A stretch of DNA of 64,000 bases from Fictibacillus terranigra. Its GTDB lineage: Bacteria > Bacillota > Bacilli > Bacillales > Fictibacillaceae. The notes under the pieces were generated by a model. The model had not been told where the DNA came from. It worked only from the letters and a program-made list of their open reading frames with translations, and made no database searches. This document shows, in pieces, positions 15,511-23,494 of the stretch. Made by a program: the position numbers and the translations under genes. The DNA lies in assembly GCF_030412265.1 (NCBI RefSeq), contig NZ_JAUHLN010000002.1, positions 1,116,001 to 1,180,000 of the forward strand. The letters run 5' to 3'. Numbering within the stretch: the first letter of the stretch is position 1; each line of letters begins with the position of its first letter.

Positions 15511-17334
15511 TTATTTTTTGAAGCGGTAAGGAACAGTCGCAATCACTACATCCCGTTTAAAGAGCAGATACGCCCGGATGAGCAAGCTTGACTGGTTATG
15601 AAGAATATTGTGCCAGCTTTTCTTTGTGATGAACTGAGGAATCAATACCGTTACTTGGTAGTTGTTTTCACCGGCCTTATGCTGAACAGTATCAATAAAC
15701 TTCGTCAATGGCTGAATAATGCTGCGATAATGAGAATGAAGGGTAACTAGACGAACATTCGGCTGCCACTTCTTCCATTTTTCCTCGAACACTCTCTCGT
15801 CTTCTCGCTCAAATGACACATAAACGGCAATCACCTGGTCTGTTAAAGAGGTCGCAAAGTTTATGGAGTTTTCCACAACCTGTGTAATGCCTGCGACAGG
15901 AACGATAATGACGTTTCCTTCGATTTTCTTCGGCATATGATTCGGATTAATTCTTAATTGTTGTCCTACTAACTCATAATGTGTTTTTATCTTATGAAAG
16001 ATGATCACAATGATCGGCAAGAAAATTAGGACCGGCCACACCTGTGTGAATTTAGTCAAGAAGAACATCAGCGTTACAGTTAAACTGATGAGCGCCCCAG
16101 TGGCATTGATGATAAGCTTTGTCACCCATCCTTTTGGTTTTTCCCTGACCCATTTCACGATCATGCCGGACTGTGACAAGGTGAACGGGATAAACACCCC
16201 GACAGCATACAGTGGAATGAGGTGCTCCGTCTGTCCTTTAAACAGGATAATCAGGATAATGGCACTGACTCCCAATGTGATGATGCCATTGGAGTACCCA
16301 AGTCTGTCACCGCGAATCGTAAACATCCGCGGGATAAATTTATCTTTTGCAAGGTTAACAGCGAGCAGCGGGAAAGCAGAATATCCTGTGTTTGCCGCCA
16401 AAATGAGAATTAATGCTGTGGTCCCCTGAATAAAATAGTACATAAAGTTTCTTCCAAATGTCTCATCGGCAATTTGTGAGACGACGGTTTCCGTTACACT
16501 TGGAGTAATTCCATAGTAATACGCCAAGTAAACGATGCCCGAAAACAGGATTGCCAATAATCCGCCCATGGCCATCAAAGTCTTTGAAGCATTATTCGGT
16601 GCGGGATCCTTGAAGTTCGGTATCGCGTTAGATATGGCTTCCACACCTGTTAATGCGGAGCTTCCTGAAGCGAAGGCCTTCAGCAATAAAAACAGACTGA
16701 TTCCGGCAACCGGCGTTCCAACAGACGTATGTAAGTCAGCAGGTACATGCCCAGTATAAATCTGATACAATCCCACCCCGATCAGGATAAATAAAGCGGC
16801 AACAAACAGGTAAACGGGATAGGCTAAGATTGAAGCCGATTCTGTAACTCCCCGGAGATTTAGTGTTGTAAGAAACAAAACAAACACAATCGCAATCGGT
16901 ACAGTATAGGAATGCAGTGCAGGAAAAGCGGACGTTATCGCATCTGTACCCGCTGACACACTTACCGCTACAGTTAAAATGTAATCAACGAGCAAGGAAC
17001 CCCCTGCGATTAAACCTGGATTCACTCCGAGATTATCCCTGGAAACAACATATGCTCCACCTCCATGAGGATAGGCAAAGATAATCTGCCTGTAAGATAG
17101 AATAAGTGCAGTTAAAAGAATGAGTACACCGGCAGCAATTGGAATGGAATACCAGAATGCGGCAGCACCGACCGTGACCAAGACGATCAGTATTTGTTCG
17201 GGACCATAGGCAACAGATGATAATGCATCTGAGGAAAGAATCGCTAGCGCTTTTGTTTTGTTAAGCTTTTGCTCTCCTAACTCATTTGATTTGAGCGGCC
17301 TTCCGATTAATAGTCTCTTTAAATAAGAAAACAC
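15511..17334 (-). CDS. kimA: High-affinity potassium importer KimA
   Basis: A 607-residue APC-superfamily transporter, the same length as B. subtilis KimA (YdaO) and closely similar throughout: 'KALAILSSDALSSVAYGPEQ', 'AFASGSSALTGVEAISNAIP', 'NTGYSAFPLLAVNLAKD', ending in the cytosolic domain 'HNQSSLLIRAYLLFKRD'. KimA is a K+/H+ symporter shut off by c-di-AMP. About twelve transmembrane helices precede a soluble C-terminal domain. The GTG at 17332-17334 (after GGGGGA) was chosen over a TTG at 17394 because the latter lies in the leader terminator. A c-di-AMP riboswitch upstream supports the identity. Confidence 0.95.
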   Translation of the reverse strand: MFSYLKRLLIGRPLKSNELGEQKLNKTKALAILSSDALSSVAYGPEQILIVLVTVGAAAFWYSIPIAAGVLILLTALILSYRQIIFAYPHGGGAYVVSRDNLGVNPGLIAGGSLLVDYILTVAVSVSAGTDAITSAFPALHSYTVPIAIVFVLFLTTLNLRGVTESASILAYPVYLFVAALFILIGVGLYQIYTGHVPADLHTSVGTPVAGISLFLLLKAFASGSSALTGVEAISNAIPNFKDPAPNNASKTLMAMGGLLAILFSGIVYLAYYYGITPSVTETVVSQIADETFGRNFMYYFIQGTTALILILAANTGYSAFPLLAVNLAKDKFIPRMFTIRGDRLGYSNGIITLGVSAIILIILFKGQTEHLIPLYAVGVFIPFTLSQSGMIVKWVREKPKGWVTKLIINATGALISLTVTLMFFLTKFTQVWPVLIFLPIIVIIFHKIKTHYELVGQQLRINPNHMPKKIEGNVIIVPVAGITQVVENSINFATSLTDQVIAVYVSFEREDERVFEEKWKKWQPNVRLVTLHSHYRSIIQPLTKFIDTVQHKAGENNYQVTVLIPQFITKKSWHNILHNQSSLLIRAYLLFKRDVVIATVPYRFKK

Positions 17335-17373
17335 TGTTTTTCCCCCACTGATAAAAATTTTGTGTAAATATGA

Positions 17374-17413
17374 ACGTGAAAAAAAAGCCCCCAAGCCAAT
17401 TTTAATAGACTTG
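17374..17413 (-). terminator. Expression-platform terminator of the kimA riboswitch
   Basis: On the minus strand an imperfect stem CCGCAAGTC / GGCTTGGGG is followed by GCTTTTTTTT, about 40 bases before the kimA start. It is the expected OFF structure stabilised by c-di-AMP. Confidence 0.75.
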
Positions 17414-17457
17414 CGGACGTGTGTTTACCTGTCTCACAAGCTTCATTTCTTTCTCAT

Positions 17458-17592
17458 TAACGCTTACGAGGTTAGCTGTCGGATTCGGGCCATTGAGTAG
17501 CCCTACCTGTTTAAGGATTCACCCCTAGGACTTTTATATAAGCAGCCCGTATTGGTTCCCCCGCACCTAATGGTTTAAGCGATTTAAGAATT
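17458..17592 (-). promoter_or_regulatory. c-di-AMP riboswitch (ydaO-yuaA type)
   Basis: On the minus strand the leader reads CGCTTA ... GCGGGGGAACCAATACGGG ... GGGGTGAATCC ... GGTAGGGCTACTC ... GGCCCGAATCCGACAGCTAA ... CTCGTAAGCG, i.e. every conserved block of the ydaO aptamer in order, closed by P1 (CGCTTA/TAAGCG). In this class, c-di-AMP binding promotes termination, so kimA is made when c-di-AMP and cellular potassium are low. The encoded KimA is itself inhibited by c-di-AMP. Confidence 0.95.
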
Positions 17593-17604
17593 GAAACTCA
17601 GATA

Positions 17605-17633
17605 ATAATACTCCTCTCTTGAAAAAATGTAAA
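17605..17633 (-). promoter_or_regulatory. kimA promoter
   Basis: Minus-strand -35 TTTACA (plus 17628-17633), 17-base spacer and -10 TATTAT (plus 17605-17610), placing the transcription start just ahead of the riboswitch. Confidence 0.75.
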
Positions 17634-17733
17634 TACCGAGATTAAAAACTTTTCCTAAAGGTTATTTTAAAGATGTGAATAATATTTAATATACAAAGAA
17701 ATTTTGAACTTCCCGAAAAAAGGAGGATTTAAA

Positions 17734-17871
17734 ATGTCTAAAAAAGATGGGCCTTTATTCTCAGATGAGTTCTTGGATCAACTTGCGAAAGAGATTAACG
17801 AACAATATGGCGGTCCGGAATTTAATCAAGGCGACACTGAACCCGAAACGGACACAGAGGAATTGACATAA
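17734..17871 (+). CDS. Small acidic protein of unknown function
   Basis: A 45-residue ORF preceded by a perfect AGGAGG seven bases before the ATG. The product is soluble and strongly acidic toward the C terminus ('GGPEFNQGDTEPETDTEEL'), with an N-terminal 'MSKKDGPLFSDEFLDQLAKE' that could form one amphipathic helix. It has its own upstream AT-rich spacer and is divergent from kimA. I do not recognise a family. Confidence 0.6.
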   Translation: MSKKDGPLFSDEFLDQLAKEINEQYGGPEFNQGDTEPETDTEELT

Positions 17872-18012
17872 ATCACAGCTAAAAATCCCGGCTTTCTGTT
17901 CCTATGCCCCTTGTCCCCTGTTGAGGATTCATTTAAATTAAGGAATGCATCCTCCTTTTGTGACTATATTGTAATATCACAACGGAATGTGAATCATGCA
18001 GGGGAGGTTTTT

Positions 18013-18588
18013 ATGTGCTTTTTTAAGAGAATGGACCCCCTTGTTCAAAGGGCAGCCAATTCTTTTCAGAACCGTTTTTCTAAAACCGCTTTACTCGTTC
18101 TCGTTTCCATTGCTTCTGCGATCACTGCACTCATACAATCTGCGGGTGGTACCCTGCCAGCGGTCGGACTCATCATCAGCCCCTTTTCCACCCTGCCTGT
18201 TGTTCTGATCACCATCATTTCTCCGCTGCTTGGGATCTACACCTTCTTTTTAACAGGCCTTCTCCTATTTCTCGTACAGCCTAGTGAACTATTGATTTTT
18301 CTTTTTACAACCGGTCTTCTTGGAGTAGGACTTGGTCACGGCTTTACCTTTTTTCAAAGACGTATCTTGATTGCATCCATCGGATCCCTTTCTCTTTTTC
18401 CTGGAATCTGCATCATGCTTCTCGGATTTCAATTTCCTCTATTCGGACCCGAGTTCCAAAGTACCTCCAGCTTTTATTTTTGGCTGTCCCTCTTTCTTTT
18501 TTCGTGTGGGTACAGCTTGGTTTGGGTGGAAATCACATTCCTTATTTTAAAAAAATATGTGAGCAGGCGGCTGAGGTCTAAACCTTAA
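18013..18588 (+). CDS. Polytopic membrane protein of unknown function
   Basis: A 191-residue protein with about five hydrophobic helices separated by very short loops ('ISPFSTLPVVLITIISPLLG', 'LIFLFTTGLLGVGLGHG'). The ATG at 18013 follows GGGGAGG. The Pro/Gly pattern is reminiscent of YybS/DUF2232-type or ECF-S-like integral membrane proteins, but no diagnostic motif is present, so the function is open. The C terminus is short and basic. Confidence 0.75.
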   Translation: MCFFKRMDPLVQRAANSFQNRFSKTALLVLVSIASAITALIQSAGGTLPAVGLIISPFSTLPVVLITIISPLLGIYTFFLTGLLLFLVQPSELLIFLFTTGLLGVGLGHGFTFFQRRILIASIGSLSLFPGICIMLLGFQFPLFGPEFQSTSSFYFWLSLFLFSCGYSLVWVEITFLILKKYVSRRLRSKP

Positions 18589-18868
18589 AAATTCTCCAGA
18601 TCACCCCGGTGGAAGCATCCGGCCCAAACGCCCTTCTGCTGCCGCCTCGATCCTGTGGCCTTCTTTCACGGCAATATCCCCTGGAGTGATCTTCCTTTCG
18701 CGCTCCATAGCCTCTCGCTCCTACTCTCGTAGTACAGTATGGATATTCATCCCGTTCAGGCCTTATTCTCGAACGATTGATCTTTCTTCATGATCTCCTC
18801 ACAATTACATATTTTTCTTTCCCCTTCTCATACTAAGAGCAGGTATGTCAGTTGGGGGGGAAAAGCGA

Positions 18869-19144
18869 ATGGCGTCATTTTGGAAAAAATCTAAAAGATT
18901 GTCTTCTCAAGCGCCTACCGAGGGGTTGCGCAAGATGAATCGGCCTGTTTTTCCAACATCGAGCAGCCTCAATGAGAATAAAGAAAAAATATTAGATTAC
19001 CTGGATCACTCTCAAGACATCGGCAAAAGAGAGCTGACCTTTCAGGGCAAAAGTGCACTGTTGGTCTTCTACGTACCGCTCATGGATTCAGTTAAGCTGC
19101 CAACGGTAAAGGCAAGAATTGATTATAGAGGAATCACCAATTAA
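18869..19144 (+). CDS. Stand-alone N-terminal fragment of a GerA-type germinant receptor subunit
   Basis: A 91-residue ORF. After a basic leader, '[20 protein letters not shown]' and '[18 protein letters not shown]' match the first subdomain of GerA/GerKA A-subunits (normally about 480-540 aa), which binds germinants at the spore inner membrane. No transmembrane core follows; the frame stops and a terminator comes at once. The start has GGGGGGAAAAGCGA upstream and no internal stop is present. It is either a clean truncation or a retained mini-protein. Confidence 0.6.
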   Translation: MASFWKKSKRLSSQAPTEGLRKMNRPVFPTSSSLNENKEKILDYLDHSQDIGKRELTFQGKSALLVFYVPLMDSVKLPTVKARIDYRGITN

Positions 19145-19743
19145 AAAAAGAAGGACGAACTGCGTCCTTCCTTCTTTTTAGTTCACTTTGCGTATTTGTT
19201 AAAAATTCATCGGTTGTCCTTACCTTGCCGATTTTCGGAAAAATAAAGCGGCAGGATGCGTCATGCTCTTCCTGGCTGAATGAAACCATCGCGTCTGTTA
19301 TAAAAACTTGGTTGTATCCAAACTGGAAGGCTTCTCTCGCCGTACTTTCCACCCCGATGTTTGTAGCAATTCCGCAAAGCACGATTGTGTCAATTCCGCG
19401 GCGTCTGAGCTGAAGATCAAGATCCGTACCGAAAAAAGCTCCCATTGGCGCTTTGTTACGACATAATCGTCTTTTGCAACACCAAGCTCAGGTGCAAACT
19501 CAGCCCAGTCCGCAGGCCGTTCAGAAGAAGCCGCAGGCTGGTCAGTCGCAGGTTTCAAAGCATCTTTTCCATCATGAAACTCTACGTTCACGAACGAAAT
19601 AAACCTTCATTTTGGCGGAACCGCTTGACCAGTTCGGCAGCTTTCGCCACTACCTCTGGTCCACCAGGAATTGGACGATCCCTTTTTGAAGATCGATAAG
19701 GACGAAAGGCGGTTTTTTGAAAATCGATGTGCAGTGAATCCAT
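19134..19743 (-). pseudogene. Isochorismatase-family cysteine hydrolase, multiply frameshifted
   Basis: The pieces read, across several frames, MDSLHIDFQKTAF / VLIDLQKGIVQF / GGPEVVAKAAELVKRFR / FVNVEFHDGKDALKP / '[10 protein letters not shown]' / '[20 protein letters not shown]'. The aspartate after 'VLI', the lysine in 'VTKRQ' and the cysteine in the last block sit at the family's catalytic triad positions, with T rather than the usual S/V near it. At least four indels are needed to rebuild one frame. The ATG at 19741-19743 retains AGGAGGAC upstream. It is the third gene after mqnB and mqnD, so it was probably part of that operon. Confidence 0.85.
19144..19179 (+). terminator. Terminator after the GerA fragment
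   Basis: GAAGGACG (19150-19157) pairs with CGTCCTTC (19163-19170), followed by CTTCTTTTT. It overlaps the 3' end of the decayed isochorismatase gene on the other strand. Confidence 0.8.
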
Positions 19744-19746
19744 ACG

Positions 19747-20601
19747 TTAGTCCTCCTTTTTGAGAAGTGCAGAATAATCCCTTTCCGGCACGAGACCCTC
19801 ATTTGCCGCGCGAGTCAGCAAAGAAATGATGGCTTCATAGCCTTTTTCTCCCAAATCAGAGGTAAATTCATTCACATAAAGGTTGATGTGCTGCTGTGCT
19901 ACATCGAGTGATAGTTCGCTCGCATGCTGCATGACATATTCTTTTGAGGCCTCAGGAAATTCCCACGCATAAGCGACGGAAGAACGAATCCATTTGGTGA
20001 TGGACTTCGTATCCAGGGACTTGCGCACAATAATCGCACCTAGCGGAATTGGCAATCCAGTATCCTCTTCCCACCAGTTGCCCATATCGGCCAACAGGTT
20101 TAAGCCGTAATTTTGATAAGTAAAGCGTGCCTCATGAATGACAAGCCCAGCATCGATTTTTCCTTCTTTAACCGCCGGCATGATTTGGTCAAACGGCATC
20201 ACAACCGTTTCTCCGATTCCACCGGGTACATTTTGTGCTGCCCACAAGCGGAACAACAAGTAAGCTGTGGACCGTTCACTCGGCACGGCAACCTTTTTCC
20301 CAGACAGCATGCCCGGGCTTACATCACCGTCATGATTCACAAGAACAAGCGGGCCGCAGCCTCGCCCGAGTGCTCCTCCACAAGGAATCAAGTCATAATG
20401 GTCCAGCACCCAGGGTAGAGCAGCATATGAAATCTTCAGGATCTCTGGCCCTTCCTGACGGGCAGCCAGCCGATTTGTTATATCAATGTCAGCATAGGTC
20501 ACTTCAAATTCCGGGGTGCCTGGCACCATTCCATGGACCAATGCGTGAAACACGAACGTATCATTTGGACATGGTGAAAAGGCGATGCTCATTTTACTCA
20601 T
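19747..20601 (-). CDS. mqnD: 1,4-dihydroxy-6-naphthoate synthase MqnD
   Basis: A 284-residue periplasmic-binding-protein-like enzyme. It opens with 'IAFSPCPNDTFVFHALVHG', the diagnostic MqnD motif, and has 'KKVAVPSERSTAYLLFRLW' and 'AGLVIHEARFTYQNYGL' in the family positions. MqnD cleaves cyclic dehypoxanthinyl futalosine to 1,4-dihydroxy-6-naphthoate, the fourth step of the futalosine route to menaquinone. The ATG follows the mqnB stop directly, with GGAGG inside the mqnB end, so the two are coupled. The 13-base palindrome GGTGCCAGGCACC occurs inside the gene near its 5' end. Confidence 0.92.
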   Translation of the reverse strand: MSKMSIAFSPCPNDTFVFHALVHGMVPGTPEFEVTYADIDITNRLAARQEGPEILKISYAALPWVLDHYDLIPCGGALGRGCGPLVLVNHDGDVSPGMLSGKKVAVPSERSTAYLLFRLWAAQNVPGGIGETVVMPFDQIMPAVKEGKIDAGLVIHEARFTYQNYGLNLLADMGNWWEEDTGLPIPLGAIIVRKSLDTKSITKWIRSSVAYAWEFPEASKEYVMQHASELSLDVAQQHINLYVNEFTSDLGEKGYEAIISLLTRAANEGLVPERDYSALLKKED

Positions 20602-21249
20602 CTATAATACCTCCATAAAAACTTTACTTGCAGATTCAAGGGATTGCAGCGCATCTTTTATCCGCCATGCTTCTCGGTCACGGGGACCAACCGCATTGGA
20701 GATCGCCCGGATTTCAAGCACCGGGAGATTATACTCCTGTGCCGCGCAGGCCACTCCGTATCCCTCCATAGCTTCAGCCGCTGCTTCAGGCTCACGCACC
20801 ATTAATTCTACCGTCGTTTCTTCGGTGCCTGTCACCTTTGAAAGGGTAAGAATAGGTGCTCTCTGAACGTCCTGGCCATCCCTGGACAGTGCCGATGAAA
20901 TGGCGTGTACTAAGCCCTCATCGACCTCTATCCTGGTCGAAGAGCCAATTCCCAGCTCGTCCATGCTCAGGAATCCTTCAGGAGATTCAGCCCCTAAATC
21001 AGCACAGACGATTTCACTGGCGATCACCAATGAACCAATATCAGCTCTGCCGGAAAAACCGCCCGCAATCCCTGCATTTATCACGAGTTCATATGTATTG
21101 GCCGTTAATGCCTTCATTGTATTGATCGCTGCTGCTACAGGGCCAACACCAGCGAGTACGACATCCACTCGATCATCCTTCAATCCCCGAAGAACGGCTT
21201 CCTTTTCCGCCTGCACCGACGTCATAATCAGTATCCGCCCGTTTTTCAT
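20602..21249 (-). CDS. mqnB: Futalosine hydrolase MqnB
   Basis: A 215-residue nucleoside phosphorylase-fold hydrolase. 'ILIMTSVQAEKEAVLRGL', 'DVVLAGVGPVAAAINTM', 'LVINAGIAGGF' and the C-terminal 'VLEIRAISNAVGPRDREAW' with the catalytic aspartate define the MqnB branch of the MTA/SAH nucleosidase family. It removes the purine from futalosine in menaquinone synthesis. It is the first gene of mqnB-mqnD-(isochorismatase). MqnA, MqnC and MqnE are not in this window. Confidence 0.9.
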   Translation of the reverse strand: MKNGRILIMTSVQAEKEAVLRGLKDDRVDVVLAGVGPVAAAINTMKALTANTYELVINAGIAGGFSGRADIGSLVIASEIVCADLGAESPEGFLSMDELGIGSSTRIEVDEGLVHAISSALSRDGQDVQRAPILTLSKVTGTEETTVELMVREPEAAAEAMEGYGVACAAQEYNLPVLEIRAISNAVGPRDREAWRIKDALQSLESASKVFMEVL

Positions 21250-21400
21250 GTACCTTCCTCCTGTTCCCTATTTCAAAGTTAGCATTTATCCTTCTGTTAT
21301 TTCCACTTTCATGCTCTGGGCAAATTGGATGTCCGCATAAATTATACCGTATGGATAACCCTATACGAGTAGAGAAAAAATGGAACGGAGGATTTTGAAT

Positions 21401-22267
21401 ATGGATCAAGTGGAAGGCAGTGCTTCTACCAATAAATACATTCCTGTCAGTTCAGTGACTTCGGGCGAAGGAATAGAACTGGCACCGGATATCTATAGCT
21501 TTACCAATCAGATCGTTAATCTTTGTTTTATCGGAAACCCTGAAAATGACCAAGGCTGGGTGCTCGTTGATGCGGGTATGCCTGATTCAGCTGAAAAGAT
21601 CATCCATGAGGCCGAAGATCGCTTTGGAAAAGGGGCACGTCCGAAAGCGATCATACTCACACATGCCCATTTTGATCATATCGGCGGCATCATTGGCCTG
21701 TTGAACAAGTGGGAAGTCCCTGTCTATGCCCACCGGTTTGAACTGCCTTATGTCACTGGTGAAAAAGATTATCCAAAGCCTGATTCTTCTGTGGAAGGCG
21801 GGATGGTCGCAAAAATGTCCTTTTTGTTTCCTCACGAGTCCATTAATCTCGATCAACGGGTAACCGCTCTCCCCGAAGACGGGTCCATACCCGAAATGCC
21901 AGGATGGCGCTGGGTTCATACACCGGGCCATACCGAAGGCCATATTGCACTGTTTAGGGATTCCGACCGGGCATTGATCGCCGGAGATGCGTTTATTACT
22001 GTAAAGCAGGAGGATCTATACAGCGTCATTACACAGCAACTGGAGATCAGCGGACCGCCCCGTTATTTTACCCCCGACTGGATGACAGCCTGGAAATCGG
22101 TGAAGACACTGGAGGCCTTGCACCCCTCATTAGCGGTAACAGGACATGGTCGCCCGGTTAAGGGGGAATGGCTCTCTGAAAACCTCGCAAAACTGGCCCG
22201 GGACTTTGAAGAGATTGCCATTCCCGACTATGGAAAATATGTTGATGGTCAAAATGCGGAACAATAA
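21401..22267 (+). CDS. MBL-fold metallo-hydrolase
   Basis: A 288-residue metallo-beta-lactamase-fold hydrolase. 'VLVDAGMPDSAEKII' precedes the zinc motif THAHFDHIGG; later metal ligands are in 'WVHTPGHTEGHIALF' and 'LIAGDAF', and the closing histidine is in 'LAVTGHGRP'. The fold is used by glyoxalase II-, lactonase- and phosphodiesterase-like enzymes and the substrate cannot be assigned. The ATG at 21401 follows GGAGG; an upstream ATG at 21380 lacks a site. It is divergent from mqnB. Confidence 0.85.
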   Translation: MDQVEGSASTNKYIPVSSVTSGEGIELAPDIYSFTNQIVNLCFIGNPENDQGWVLVDAGMPDSAEKIIHEAEDRFGKGARPKAIILTHAHFDHIGGIIGLLNKWEVPVYAHRFELPYVTGEKDYPKPDSSVEGGMVAKMSFLFPHESINLDQRVTALPEDGSIPEMPGWRWVHTPGHTEGHIALFRDSDRALIAGDAFITVKQEDLYSVITQQLEISGPPRYFTPDWMTAWKSVKTLEALHPSLAVTGHGRPVKGEWLSENLAKLARDFEEIAIPDYGKYVDGQNAEQ

Positions 22268-22269
22268 TA

Positions 22270-22298
22270 AACAGGCGCATTAGCCTGTTTTTTTTTTA
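22270..22298. terminator. Terminator shared by convergent genes
   Basis: AACAGGC (22270-22276) pairs with GCCTGTT (22283-22289), followed by ten T on the plus strand. The last codons and the stop of the convergent MFS gene lie inside this hairpin. Confidence 0.85.
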
Positions 22299-23494
22299 TG
22301 TAAGGAATGAATTCTCCCGTTTTCCCTAATCAGAAAAAATAAACCGGGCAGAACAATGACCGCTCCGATGATCATAAAGGTCTGGCGTGCGGAAAGCTGA
22401 AGGAACGCCGACGAAGCAAACAAGATACCCAAGGGCATCGTCGCTCTCATGAACAGCAATCGTACAGCACTTAACTGGGCCAATCGCTCACGGGGAGCCT
22501 CTGTCTGGAATCTGGCCGCACTTTGGGCATTGAACAGCGGGAATACAAGGCCTCCAAACAACTCGCACATCCACGCCACAGGGATGGAGGTCACCACAAA
22601 GAGAAGCAAGAAGGATAGCCCTCCCCCAACAAGCCCGGCATACATTGTCCATGGTGATTTTGGTATTCGCTTTAATAGCAAGGTTCCTATGGCATATCCG
22701 ACTGGAAAAGCTCCTGAGAAAACACCATACTCCCACCGCTCACCGTTAAGATCACCCCGTATGAATGGAACACTTAATACCATGGCAGCTCCAACCGCAA
22801 ACTGTACACTAGATGAAAGAAGACTCAATTTAAGGAGGTCCGGATACTGAAAGAAGGTCCTGTACCCCACCTTCAGCTCTGACCACCAGAACTTTTTGCT
22901 CCACACAGCGGTTTTCCTCGACCCAACTGCCGGAATGCGGGAAAGAGCAATAAAGCTGACAAAAAACATGAAGGACGACAACGCGTAAATCACTGGGATA
23001 GGACTGAACGCGAGCAATAATGACGTGAAGCCAGGCGCAAGAAAACTCATAAGCCGGACTGTCCCATCGAGCAGTCCATTTGCTTGCGCCAACTTCTCTT
23101 CCCTGCAGATGTCAGGCAAAAGAGAAAACGACAGACTGGCGTAAATCGGCTGCATCAAACCTAAACAGCATTGCAGGACCACCAGTCCAACAATGGTCAT
23201 CATAGGCGAATCGAGCAGCGATCCGGCCAGCGGCAGCAAGTACGCACCCATGCGGATGAGCTGAACGTTCCGGAGCACTTTCTCTTTCATCACATGATTA
23301 AAAAAAGGGGCACAGATTCCCTGAAGCGCCAGAGAAGGAAGAAAGTAAACGAGCCACAAGGCTCCCATCCATTCCTTAGAGCCTGTCAGTTCATAAAGAA
23401 GCAAGCCGTTGACGATCCCCCCTGCTGCTCCTCCGAATTCAGACACAAGCTCACCGGCCCAGAGCGCTTTGAACGGCCTTGAGCAGCTTTTCAT
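22280..23494 (-). CDS. MFS transporter coupled to an ArsR-type regulator
   Basis: A 404-residue protein with about twelve hydrophobic segments. 'SKEWMGALWLVYFLPSLALQ' and 'EEKLAQANGLLDGTVRLMSF' are typical of the MFS_3/enterobactin-exporter-like group. Its ATG overlaps the stop of the preceding regulator gene (23491-23494), so the two are translationally coupled. The pair resembles autoregulated drug- or metabolite-efflux modules. The last codons (KKKTG) are encoded in the shared terminator. Confidence 0.82.
   Translation of the reverse strand: MKSCSRPFKALWAGELVSEFGGAAGGIVNGLLLYELTGSKEWMGALWLVYFLPSLALQGICAPFFNHVMKEKVLRNVQLIRMGAYLLPLAGSLLDSPMMTIVGLVVLQCCLGLMQPIYASLSFSLLPDICREEKLAQANGLLDGTVRLMSFLAPGFTSLLLAFSPIPVIYALSSFMFFVSFIALSRIPAVGSRKTAVWSKKFWWSELKVGYRTFFQYPDLLKLSLLSSSVQFAVGAAMVLSVPFIRGDLNGERWEYGVFSGAFPVGYAIGTLLLKRIPKSPWTMYAGLVGGGLSFLLLFVVTSIPVAWMCELFGGLVFPLFNAQSAARFQTEAPRERLAQLSAVRLLFMRATMPLGILFASSAFLQLSARQTFMIIGAVIVLPGLFFLIRENGRIHSLHKKKTG

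Noticed and set aside
17335-17394. Longer KimA N terminus starting at TTG 17394
   Set aside because: The extra residues are encoded by the riboswitch terminator poly-T region, and the shorter GTG start gives exactly the 607 residues of B. subtilis KimA.
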